From assembly GCA_030429325.1 (NCBI GenBank), contig JAUICT010000193.1, positions 1 to 5,184 of the forward strand: DNA of 5,184 nucleotides. The letters run 5' to 3'. Source of the stretch: Bacteroidia bacterium (GTDB lineage Bacteria > Bacteroidota > Bacteroidia > Flavobacteriales > Flavobacteriaceae). How positions within the stretch are numbered: the stretch's first letter is position 1; each line of letters starts with the position of its first letter. Below the pieces are notes generated by a model, which saw nothing but the letters and a program-made list of their open reading frames with translations, ran no database searches and had not been told where the DNA came from. A program made the position numbers and the translations under genes. Shown here one piece after another: positions 1 to 5,184 of this stretch.

Positions 1-1
1 T

Positions 2-64
2 GGCAAGAAAGTTGTAATTTGTAAACCTACAACAGTTTATCATGACTGTTCGTTTTTTGATTGA
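2..64 (+). other. possible 3' end of an upstream gene
   Basis: One forward frame is open from the window edge to a TGA at 62-64 and would encode about 20 residues ending in CSFFD. The stop lies 5 bp before the strong terminator at 70-97, which is where a gene end would be expected. A second frame stops earlier, at a TAA at 22-24, before a weaker hairpin with a T-tract (31-58), and could equally be the real gene end. The peptide is too short to recognise, so this is only a possibility. Confidence 0.2.
31..58 (+). terminator. weak terminator-like hairpin
   Basis: AACAGT (31-36) pairs with ACTGTT (45-50) around an 8-base loop, and six T residues follow at 53-58. The stem is short and AT-rich, and it lies inside one possible reading frame, so it may be chance. 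If the upstream gene ends at the TAA at 22-24, this would be the first of two tandem terminators. Confidence 0.3.
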
Positions 65-69
65 TGAAT

Positions 70-97
70 AAACTCCGGCTGATTACCGGAGTTTTTT
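70..97 (+). terminator. intrinsic terminator upstream of rpe
   Basis: AAACTCCGG (70-78) and CCGGAGTTT (86-94) form a perfect 9-bp stem with a 7-base loop, and the T-tract runs on to 97. This is a classic Rho-independent terminator in the forward direction. It ends whatever transcript enters from the left and insulates the rpe promoter, which begins about 25 bp downstream. On the opposite strand the T-run is poor, so it is best read as one-directional. Confidence 0.8.
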
Positions 98-121
98 CAT
101 TTTAAGATAGTAGCAATTGGC

Positions 122-129
122 TAACTTTG
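122..129 (+). promoter_or_regulatory. Bacteroidota-type -7 promoter box of rpe
   Basis: TAACTTTG matches the Bacteroidota housekeeping sigma -7 consensus TAnnTTTG at every fixed position. No clear -33 TTG is seen at the usual distance; only a T-run around 100-103 is there. The box ends 4 bases before the rpe ATG, so transcription should start at or within a few bases of the start codon. The mRNA would then be leaderless or nearly so, which agrees with the lack of any Shine-Dalgarno sequence. Confidence 0.6.
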
Positions 130-133
130 CAAC

Positions 134-793
134 ATGAACAAATCAATAATCGCCCCTTCGTTATTGGCATCCGACTTTGCCAATCTACAACACGATATTG
201 AAATGGTGAACCAAAGTGATGCCGACTGGTTTCACTTGGACATCATGGATGGCGTGTTTGTCCCTAATATTTCATTTGGAATGCCCGTGGTACAAGCCAT
301 GGCCAAACATGCCCAAAAACCGCTGGATGTACACCTAATGATCGTAGATCCCGACCGCTACATCAAAACCTTTGCAAAACTAGGGGTGCACCACTTAGCG
401 GTACACTATGAGGCCTGTCCACACCTGCACAGAACCCTTCAGGCTATAAAAGCCGAGGGCATGAAGGCTGGTGTGGCCTTAAATCCGCATACACCCGTAA
501 GCTTATTGGAGGATATCATCCAAGATATCGACATTGTCATTGTGATGAGCGTGAACCCCGGTTTTGGCGGCCAAAGCTTTATCGAGAACACCTATCAAAA
601 AGTAAAAGATCTCAAGGCACTCATTGAACGGAAAAACTCCAGTGCCCTTATCGAGATAGACGGGGGCGTAAATGATGCCAATGCCAAAAAACTGGTGGAT
701 GCCGGAGCGGACATTTTGGTGGCGGGCAGCTTTGTCTTCAAAAGTGAGAATCCCACCCAAACCATCAAGGGATTGAAAGAAAAAATTGCATAA
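134..793 (+). CDS. rpe: ribulose-phosphate 3-epimerase
   Basis: Cytoplasmic enzyme of the pentose phosphate pathway that interconverts D-ribulose 5-phosphate and D-xylulose 5-phosphate. At 219 residues it is full length for the family, a single TIM barrel. Visible motifs are the N-terminal IIAPSLLASDF with Ser9, the HLDIMDGVFVPN segment (34-45) with metal ligand His34 and catalytic Asp36, DVHLM (65-69) with His67, the phosphate-loop segment SVNPGFGGQ (139-147), EIDGG (174-178) with the second catalytic Asp176, and GSFVF (197-201). All expected metal and catalytic residues are therefore present. The ATG at 134 is chosen because the family N-terminus starts there and the promoter box lies directly upstream. 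There is no Shine-Dalgarno site. The stop codon shares one base with the start of the next gene (TAATG), so the two are probably coupled in translation. Confidence 0.97.
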   Translation: MNKSIIAPSLLASDFANLQHDIEMVNQSDADWFHLDIMDGVFVPNISFGMPVVQAMAKHAQKPLDVHLMIVDPDRYIKTFAKLGVHHLAVHYEACPHLHRTLQAIKAEGMKAGVALNPHTPVSLLEDIIQDIDIVIVMSVNPGFGGQSFIENTYQKVKDLKALIERKNSSALIEIDGGVNDANAKKLVDAGADILVAGSFVFKSENPTQTIKGLKEKIA

Positions 794-1779
794 TGCAGGA
801 TTTTGATGTTGTCATTATTGGAGGAGGGCCCATTGGTATAGCTTGTGGACTGGAGGCCAAAAAACAAGGACTCACCTATGTGATCATTGAAAAAGGGCCC
901 ATTGTAAATTCCTTGTTCAACTATCCGATAAACATGCAGTTTTTTTCCTCATCGGAGAAACTGGAAATAGACGACATTCCCTTTATCAGCAAGGAAGCCA
1001 AACCCAAACGCAACGAAGCCTTGGAGTACTACCGAAGAATTGTGACCTCCAATCAACTCAACATCCACCTTTTTGAAAAAGTATTGAATGTGGAGAAAAA
1101 GGTAGCTTCCTTCAACATAAAAACAGACAAGGACACCTACAAGGCCAAAAATGTTATTGTGGCCACCGGTTTTTATGACCTGCCCAACAAAATTAATGTT
1201 CCGGGAGAGGATTTGCCCAAGGTTTCCCACTATTACAAGGACCCTCATTTTTATGCCAGTCAAAAATTGGCCGTGGTGGGAGCAAGCAATTCCGCTATTG
1301 ATGCCGCACTGGAATGCTGGCGGAAAGGGGCCGAAGTTACCTTAATCATTCGTGGTCCCGAAGTGGGGCAACGGGTAAAATATTGGGTGCGTCCCGATAT
1401 CGTCAATCGGATTGAGGAAGGCAGCATAAAAGCCTATTACAACGCCACCGTAAAAGAAATCACGGAAAGTGAAATCGTTATAAACACCCCGCAGGGCGAG
1501 GTTACCCTAGCCAATGATTTTGTACTGGCCCTGACCGGATATATGCCTAATTTTGATTTCTTGGAAAAACTGGGTATCCAACTTTCCGAAGATGACAAAA
1601 GGCTGCCCACCTACGACCCAGAAACCATGGAGACCAATGTACCCGGGTTGTTTTTGGCCGGTGTGATCTGCGGAGGGATGGAAACCCACAAATGGTTTAT
1701 TGAAAACAGCCGCATCCATGCACCAATCATTGTAAAGGCCATTAAACAAAAGATGCAGTTGACTGGCAAAGAATCTTAA
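793..1779 (+). CDS. ypdA: YpdA-family FAD/NAD(P)H oxidoreductase (putative bacillithiol-disulfide reductase)
   Basis: Thioredoxin-reductase-like flavoprotein of 328 residues, the usual YpdA length. Residues 5-15 carry the FAD-binding GxGxxG (IIGGGPIG), followed by an acidic Glu33 after the second strand. ATGFYDLP (124-131) is the family ATG motif, GASNSA (163-168) is the NAD(P)H-binding loop, and the TNVPGLFLAG segment with Gly294-Gly295 (281-295) is the C-terminal FAD contact. There is no CxxC redox pair, which separates it from thioredoxin reductase. In Firmicutes, YpdA reduces bacillithiol disulfide with NADPH and a Cys in the first glycine motif (GGGPCG, Cys14 in S. aureus) is reported as important; here that position is Ile14. 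The nearest Cys is Cys18, and the others are Cys175 and Cys293. The family is clear, the substrate is inferred. The ATG overlaps the rpe stop by one base. Confidence 0.88.
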   Translation: MQDFDVVIIGGGPIGIACGLEAKKQGLTYVIIEKGPIVNSLFNYPINMQFFSSSEKLEIDDIPFISKEAKPKRNEALEYYRRIVTSNQLNIHLFEKVLNVEKKVASFNIKTDKDTYKAKNVIVATGFYDLPNKINVPGEDLPKVSHYYKDPHFYASQKLAVVGASNSAIDAALECWRKGAEVTLIIRGPEVGQRVKYWVRPDIVNRIEEGSIKAYYNATVKEITESEIVINTPQGEVTLANDFVLALTGYMPNFDFLEKLGIQLSEDDKRLPTYDPETMETNVPGLFLAGVICGGMETHKWFIENSRIHAPIIVKAIKQKMQLTGKES

Positions 1780-1788
1780 AAACGTATA

Positions 1789-1796
1789 AAATTTTG
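1789..1796 (+). promoter_or_regulatory. possible secondary -7 box before the third gene
   Basis: AAATTTTG matches five of the six fixed positions of TAnnTTTG and lies in an AT-rich stretch just after the ypdA stop. It would give a leader of roughly 25 bases before the ATG at 1825. No -33 TTG is seen at the right distance, so it is weak. Read-through from the rpe promoter is the simpler explanation for expression of the next gene. Confidence 0.25.
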
Positions 1797-1824
1797 TATT
1801 TTCAGGGAACACACTTTGGTTGCC

Positions 1825-2574
1825 ATGAAAATGATCAAACAGTTCCATTTAGCAGCGCAGTACCTAGCTACCGCTGGCAAAAGTTTTTTACCCCACAAGA
1901 AGGATGACAGCCATACGAATTTAGGGTTTTCAGTGGCCGATAAAAGTTTGCTCACATGGCCTCTCAATGCTTCTGGCACGCAATTGGGGTTGAATTACAA
2001 CACCTTTTCCCTTGACTGGAAGTCCAGGACAACACAGTCACTTTCCCTAAAGGGAAAGACCCATACAGAGGTGGTGGAATGGCTCTCCAATATGGCAGAA
2101 GCCTCAGAGCTTGAAAAACCCTACCAATACAATCTCCATTACAGCTTGCCCTACACCATGGCCGATGGTGAGGTATTTGAACTTTCCAGCACTAATGAAG
2201 TTCAGGAACTCATCCGCTTGCGGGGCTTGGCCCAAAAGGTACTTACCACATTTTTGAAGGATGAAAATTTGGAATCTGAAGTGCGTGTATGGCCCCATCA
2301 TTTTGATACAGGTGCTTTTGCCCACTTGCACAACGGCTCTGGAAAATCCGTGGGATTAGGCCTTGCCATACCGGACAGTATGGTGAACGACTTCTATTTT
2401 TACATCAGTGGTTATAGAGGTAATACCCAGTTGCGAACCTGGGCCTTTAAGCCACTCGCTAAAGGCACATGGAAAAACAATGGATTCAAGGGAGCTGTTT
2501 TACCTGCTTCGGAAATTACTCATGAAATTGGATTGGACTTTTTTAGAGAAGCGTTAAAATCTTATAAAAAATAA
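1825..2574 (+). CDS. conserved-looking hypothetical protein with a WPHHFDTG motif
   Basis: A 249-residue protein that I cannot assign to a named family. It has no signal peptide and no membrane segment, so it is probably cytoplasmic. The N-terminal half has a WPLNASGTQLGLNYNTFSLDW stretch broken by polar residues (about 45-65) and a long acidic/helical region (80-150). The C-terminal half looks more constrained: RVWPHHFDTG (154-163) with paired His158-His159 and Asp161, then GLGLAIPDS (177-185) and an aromatic YFYISGY (191-197). The His/Asp cluster could bind metal or act in catalysis, but nothing proves this. The ATG at 1825 is chosen; ATG 1831 and an in-frame TTG at 1816 are alternatives. 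It starts 45 bp after ypdA and is probably in the same unit. WPHHFD faintly recalls histidine-rich motifs in some DUF families, but I cannot confirm a match. Confidence 0.8.
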   Translation: MKMIKQFHLAAQYLATAGKSFLPHKKDDSHTNLGFSVADKSLLTWPLNASGTQLGLNYNTFSLDWKSRTTQSLSLKGKTHTEVVEWLSNMAEASELEKPYQYNLHYSLPYTMADGEVFELSSTNEVQELIRLRGLAQKVLTTFLKDENLESEVRVWPHHFDTGAFAHLHNGSGKSVGLGLAIPDSMVNDFYFYISGYRGNTQLRTWAFKPLAKGTWKNNGFKGAVLPASEITHEIGLDFFREALKSYKK

Positions 2575-2626
2575 AGCACCCCATCATTCAGCACGAAGTA
2601 TGAGCAGAATCCCTTGGATTGGACTT
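2528..2626 (+). repeat. 13-bp direct repeat at the end of the hypothetical gene
   Basis: TTGGATTGGACTT occurs at 2528-2540, inside the last codons of the hypothetical gene, and again at 2614-2626 in the gap downstream; the copies are 86 bp apart. The unit is itself built of TTGGA steps, and the second copy runs on into a third TTGGA. The flanks do not align well without gaps. It may be a small local duplication or simply low-complexity sequence. Confidence 0.4.
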
Positions 2627-2630
2627 GGAG

Positions 2631-2650
2631 TTTTTAGGAACACCCAAAAA
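2631..2650. terminator. weak possible bidirectional terminator between convergent genes
   Basis: TTTTT (2631-2635) and AAAAA (2646-2650) can pair, with GG/CC inside and a small loop near 2639-2643. There is one bulged or mismatched base. It lies in the 85-bp gap between two converging genes, where a shared terminator is expected, and gives a T-rich tract on either strand. The stem has only two GC pairs, so it is marginal. Nothing stronger was seen in 2575-2659. Confidence 0.27.
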
Positions 2651-2659
2651 CAGTGGCCA

Positions 2660-3703
2660 TTAAACCATGCGAATCTGGGTTTCCAAGGCATGATGCTCCC
2701 TAAGCATAGCCCTACCGTCTTTGAAGCTTAAATAAGAATGTCCCTTTTTGTGATTGAGAATGCTCACTTGGTTCATATACCCCCAATGCTTGGCAATTTC
2801 GCACCATGCAAAAAACAGGGAATGCTTGGGGTCGTATATGTGTGTGGCCTCTCCCCCTGCCCCATTGATTTCGATCACACTAAAATTTTTGCCTTGGCAA
2901 AGCTCTTCAAAAGAATTGTACAGCACATCCAACCGACCATAGTGAAACTCTCCCATTTGGGAACAGATGTTGTTTACGACTTTCTCTAGGCCATCATTTA
3001 ATTTATGGGTAATGTCCACAAATTTTGCGCCCCTTGTATGGCTTCCATAGGGCACCAAAACAAATTCCTCGCCTTCCTTTAATATTGTTTTTAAAGTTTC
3101 TCCAAACTTCTTTTCCAAAGCCTTTAACTGCAAATGGCTCCGATATTCTTTTTTGATAAGCTCTTCAATCGTATGGGTTCCATTTCCAATGACGGAAAGA
3201 AATTCTTTGGATACAATGCCCGTGACCCTACCCTTTTCCGAACCCGGCATACGTACATAAAAAATACCCACTTCCTTGGTATAGGGAATGAGCTCCTGCA
3301 CCAAAAAATGGGATGGGGTACGCTTAAGATAGTTTTTAAATTCGTCCTTATTGTAGATTTTATCCACCCCAAAGGCCTTCATCCCTATATCTGGTTTGGC
3401 AATGAAGGGAAAGCCAATATCCGATGCCAAAATTCTTTCCAGAGCCAGCTTGGAAGATTCGTTTTTACCAATGAACACGGTTTTGGGGATAAACTGTTGC
3501 GGAATCATTTTATAGATCTCCATTTTGGATTCCATGGCCATACCCCCATTCTTCATGGCCGGATTTGCGGCATTGAAAAAGAAAAAGGAACGCGCCTTGA
3601 TGGAATAATACAGCCAAACCGGAAACAATGGGTAGTAAATGGCCCATAACGGCCAGTACTCCCAATGGGTCAGCTTGTGCCATTTTAGTTTAAAGCTGCT
3701 CAT
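2660..3703 (-). CDS. ATP-grasp ligase-like protein (D-Ala-D-Ala ligase-like) with hydrophobic N-terminus
   Basis: A 347-residue ATP-grasp protein. ATP-grasp enzymes join a carboxylate to an amine or thiol through an acyl-phosphate. Visible elements are FIAKPDIG (100-107) with the ATP-contacting Lys103, the hinge region VQELIPYTKEVGIFYVR (135-151) with Glu137 and Glu144, GNGTHTIEEL (173-182), which resembles the same element in cyanophycin synthetase-type ligases, GRLDV (256-260) with probable Mg ligand Asp259, and EINGAGGEATHIYDP (278-292) with Glu278 and Asn280. Before the fold there is an aromatic/hydrophobic stretch (about 15-43) followed by NAANPAMKNGG (44-54), which may hold the enzyme at the membrane. 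Database entries of this type are often called D-alanine-D-alanine ligase, but true Ddl is organised differently, so the substrate is unknown. Its ATG overlaps the stop of the NRDE gene by 4 bp (ATGA), so it is the last gene of the leftward operon. Confidence 0.85.
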   Translation of the reverse strand: MSSFKLKWHKLTHWEYWPLWAIYYPLFPVWLYYSIKARSFFFFNAANPAMKNGGMAMESKMEIYKMIPQQFIPKTVFIGKNESSKLALERILASDIGFPFIAKPDIGMKAFGVDKIYNKDEFKNYLKRTPSHFLVQELIPYTKEVGIFYVRMPGSEKGRVTGIVSKEFLSVIGNGTHTIEELIKKEYRSHLQLKALEKKFGETLKTILKEGEEFVLVPYGSHTRGAKFVDITHKLNDGLEKVVNNICSQMGEFHYGRLDVLYNSFEELCQGKNFSVIEINGAGGEATHIYDPKHSLFFAWCEIAKHWGYMNQVSILNHKKGHSYLSFKDGRAMLREHHALETQIRMV

Positions 3704-4422
3704 TTTACGGGTAATATGGATGTGGATGAAAAGGGCAATTCATAGAATTTGTCATCGAGAAGGTCAAAATGACGTAATAACATATCTTCCTGATCAATGA
3801 CTGCTTGGGTAACACTGAAGGTTTTGAGTCCGTTTTCACGATCAATGATAAAGCCGTTGTCAAAATCTTCGTGGTTGTTGGAATGGAAATCCACCACATC
3901 GGAGGCTTCAATATGGTCTTGATCTTTTAAAAAATCTTCGAACATTTTGGCTCTATGGGCTATCACCTCATCACTATATAGCGTTGCGGATGACCAAATA
4001 TGGTTTTTAGACTTGTCCAATGGCCTAAAATATTTCTGGCTCCCATCCCATCGAAATTCCAATAGATTTCCATTGAGCAACACCAGGGTGAAGGGTTCTA
4101 TCTGGTGTAAATCCATTTTTTGCAACTGTAACTCGGGTTCTGTGGAAGCTATCACATCCAACAATACCAATCCCCTACTCTTGGCATAGGGCCCTTGGGT
4201 CTGATGCCGAACAAAAGCCCCATTGAGCAAAACGGCCACATGTCCCAATTCGTTGAGAGCAAACCAGGTTCCCCCTGCCTTGGGGTCTTTGGGAAATACA
4301 ACCTTCAAGGAACCAATCATCTCTTCCTTGGGTTCAAAAGCCAAGGGGCGTGACACATGCTCATCACGATTGGAAGTGATAAAATATGTACCCCGGTCTG
4401 AGATGAAACTTACTGTGCACAT
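3700..4422 (-). CDS. TANGO2/NRDE-family protein
   Basis: A 240-residue protein of the NRDE family (TANGO2, formerly DUF833). It starts MCTVSF and carries the diagnostic Asn-Arg-Asp-Glu at 18-21 (TSNRDEH), followed by GGTWFALNELG (50-60), a KSRG motif (81-84), WSSATLY (143-149) and FSVTQ (202-206). Cys2 directly after the initiator Met is characteristic of the family; the fold is predicted to be Ntn-hydrolase-like, in which Cys2 would become the nucleophile once Met is removed. In eukaryotes TANGO2 is linked to heme trafficking and lipid metabolism. The role of bacterial members is not settled. There is no signal peptide or membrane segment, so it should be cytosolic. The ATG at 4422 is supported by the family N-terminus and overlaps the DinB-like gene by 13 bp; its stop overlaps the ATP-grasp start by 4 bp. 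Confidence 0.9.
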   Translation of the reverse strand: MCTVSFISDRGTYFITSNRDEHVSRPLAFEPKEEMIGSLKVVFPKDPKAGGTWFALNELGHVAVLLNGAFVRHQTQGPYAKSRGLVLLDVIASTEPELQLQKMDLHQIEPFTLVLLNGNLLEFRWDGSQKYFRPLDKSKNHIWSSATLYSDEVIAHRAKMFEDFLKDQDHIEASDVVDFHSNNHEDFDNGFIIDRENGLKTFSVTQAVIDQEDMLLRHFDLLDDKFYELPFSSTSILPVK

Positions 4423-4901
4423 GCCTGCTTGTGTTGTATGGTTGAAGGAGCCACGCCAAACGACTCTGGAAGCTCCATTTTAGTAAAATGTTGTATCCCC
4501 ACTTTAATGAGTGCATGATGATGGATCGTATGTTCCAAGTTGTACATGACCTCCCTGAAATAATTGGAATCCAAACAGGTTTCTGCCCCACATAATTCAT
4601 AAGTAACCTTTATGGACTTATTGGGTCGTTCCAATTGTCTCTGAATCAAGTTTAACTGCTCAATCGCATAAGACAATTCTAGTTCAATACGTTGATTTCG
4701 TTCTCTACGGTCATAGGATACATCGGCCTGATCATACCCTTTCAGCAAGCATAGATAAAGTTCAATGATGTGTCTTGTATGCTGACCGATAGTTGAGTTA
4801 AATAGAACAGTGCACGATTTTGAGTAACATTCCCCCGGGATTTGCTGGAGGATTTGTTTGAACTGCTCAATGGTGTCCACAGAAGATTTGAACATACTCA
4901 T
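4410..4901 (-). CDS. DinB-like four-helix-bundle protein
   Basis: A 163-residue mostly helical protein with the layout of the DinB/YfiT superfamily. Helix 1 with its following segment carries STIGQHTRHIIELY (36-49; His41, His44), and a later helix carries NLEHTIHHHALIKVGI (121-136), where His124 and His128 form the HxxxH pair that, with one helix-1 His, makes the usual metal-binding triad. The ending FGVAPSTIQHK (148-158) also looks family-typical. Relatives include thiol S-transferases using bacillithiol or mycothiol, and hydrolases or isomerases; many members are uncharacterised. Five Cys residues (25, 30, 51, 104, 109) precede the tail. The ATG at 4901 overlaps the stop of the upstream exporter gene as ATGA; an in-frame ATG two codons later is an alternative. 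No Shine-Dalgarno is visible, in keeping with coupled translation. The function is not known. Confidence 0.72.
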   Translation of the reverse strand: MSMFKSSVDTIEQFKQILQQIPGECYSKSCTVLFNSTIGQHTRHIIELYLCLLKGYDQADVSYDRRERNQRIELELSYAIEQLNLIQRQLERPNKSIKVTYELCGAETCLDSNYFREVMYNLEHTIHHHALIKVGIQHFTKMELPESFGVAPSTIQHKQACAQ

Positions 4902-5184
4902 TGTGTTTTATAGTTTAATCGTTTTTTGATGAACAGGTACATAAGATAGAAAGAAAATCCAAGGTATAGCAATCCCATGAGGAGATTGGTCACCCTGCTG
5001 TAATCATTATAATTTGTAAGAATATATTTTCCGGCTAGGACAAAAACACCCAGTCCGATCATGGTGCCAACACCGATTCCTGAGATGTAAAAGGAATAGT
5101 ACTTTAGGTTTGCTTTTAAAATGCCTTTGTTTTCCAACACCTTGTTCCAAGTCATCCAAAATGGTATTTGAAGAGGATTCAAGG
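4898..5184 (-). CDS. LysE-family transporter, C-terminal part (cut by window edge)
   Basis: The last 95 or so residues of an integral membrane protein whose 5' end lies beyond the window. The frame is open to the edge; a TTG codon at 5180-5182 is not taken as a start because the reading begins in the middle of a conserved stretch. NPLQIPFWMTWNKVL resembles the Asn-Pro...Phe-Trp motif in the second half of LysE/RhtB-type amino-acid exporters. Two membrane segments follow, at about 31-54 and 65-85 of the visible part, and the tail is basic (KKRLNYK), as expected for a cytoplasmic end. LysE-type proteins of flavobacteria are usually a little over 200 residues, so about half is missing. The stop overlaps the DinB-like ATG by 4 bp, making this the most upstream visible gene of the leftward operon. 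Confidence 0.75.
   Translation of the reverse strand, partial: LNPLQIPFWMTWNKVLENKGILKANLKYYSFYISGIGVGTMIGLGVFVLAGKYILTNYNDYSRVTNLLMGLLYLGFSFYLMYLFIKKRLNYKTQ

Noticed and set aside
1811..1818. ACACTTTG as a -7 box placed just before the third gene
   Set aside because: It keeps TTTG at a spacing similar to the rpe case but lacks the TA, which is the more diagnostic half of the box.
1816..1824. TTG at 1816 as the start of the hypothetical gene
   Set aside because: An ATG follows three codons later at 1825, and TTG starts are uncommon. Nothing favours the longer form.
1507..1848. 113-codon open frame on the minus strand
   Set aside because: It is antisense to the C-terminal FAD region of the YpdA homologue and has no coding features of its own.
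2600..2731. Short plus-strand ORF of about 43 codons in the convergent gap
   Set aside because: Most of it is antisense to the end of the ATP-grasp gene, there is no promoter, and the peptide has no recognisable character.
3134..3649. 171-codon open frame on the plus strand
   Set aside because: It lies entirely antisense to the ATP-grasp gene, whose motifs are clear. The translation shows no recognisable motif, so it is a shadow frame.
5180..5182. TTG as the start of a complete 94-residue membrane protein
   Set aside because: The frame stays open to the window edge and begins inside a LysE-like conserved motif, so the gene is truncated by the window rather than short.

Overview
The window looks like chromosomal DNA from a marine-type member of the Flavobacteriaceae (Bacteroidota). 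Reasons: moderate GC, no strong Shine-Dalgarno sites before the genes, a Bacteroidota-type -7 box (TAnnTTTG) just before the first gene, and proteins whose wording resembles flavobacterial families. The genus cannot be fixed from this sequence.

Layout. Positions 1-133 hold the tail of an upstream region with a strong intrinsic terminator (70-97), then the promoter of a rightward unit. That unit contains rpe (ribulose-phosphate 3-epimerase, 134-793), a YpdA-type FAD/NAD(P)H oxidoreductase (793-1779, sharing one base with rpe in a TAATG junction) and an unrecognised soluble protein (1825-2574). An 85-bp gap (2575-2659) separates it from a convergent leftward unit. Read in its own direction, the leftward unit contains the C-terminal part of a LysE-type exporter (5184-4898, cut by the window edge), a DinB-like four-helix-bundle protein (4901-4410), a TANGO2/NRDE-family protein (4422-3700) and an ATP-grasp ligase-like enzyme with a hydrophobic N-terminal segment (3703-2660). 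All three junctions of this unit overlap (4, 13 and 4 bp), so the four genes are almost surely co-transcribed and translationally coupled.

How the genes may work together. Rpe acts in the pentose phosphate pathway. YpdA homologues are NADPH-dependent bacillithiol-disulfide reductases, so the rightward unit may join carbon/NADPH metabolism to thiol redox control. The leftward unit combines an ATP-dependent carboxylate-amine/thiol ligase fold, a probable metal-binding DinB fold, a TANGO2 protein (predicted Ntn-hydrolase-like fold, linked to heme handling in eukaryotes) and an amino-acid-type exporter. No function for this set is known to me. It is the best candidate for undescribed biology here. 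The DinB fold also includes bacillithiol S-transferases, which gives a speculative thiol link between the two units. No rRNA, tRNA, CRISPR array, insertion sequence or phage gene was seen.
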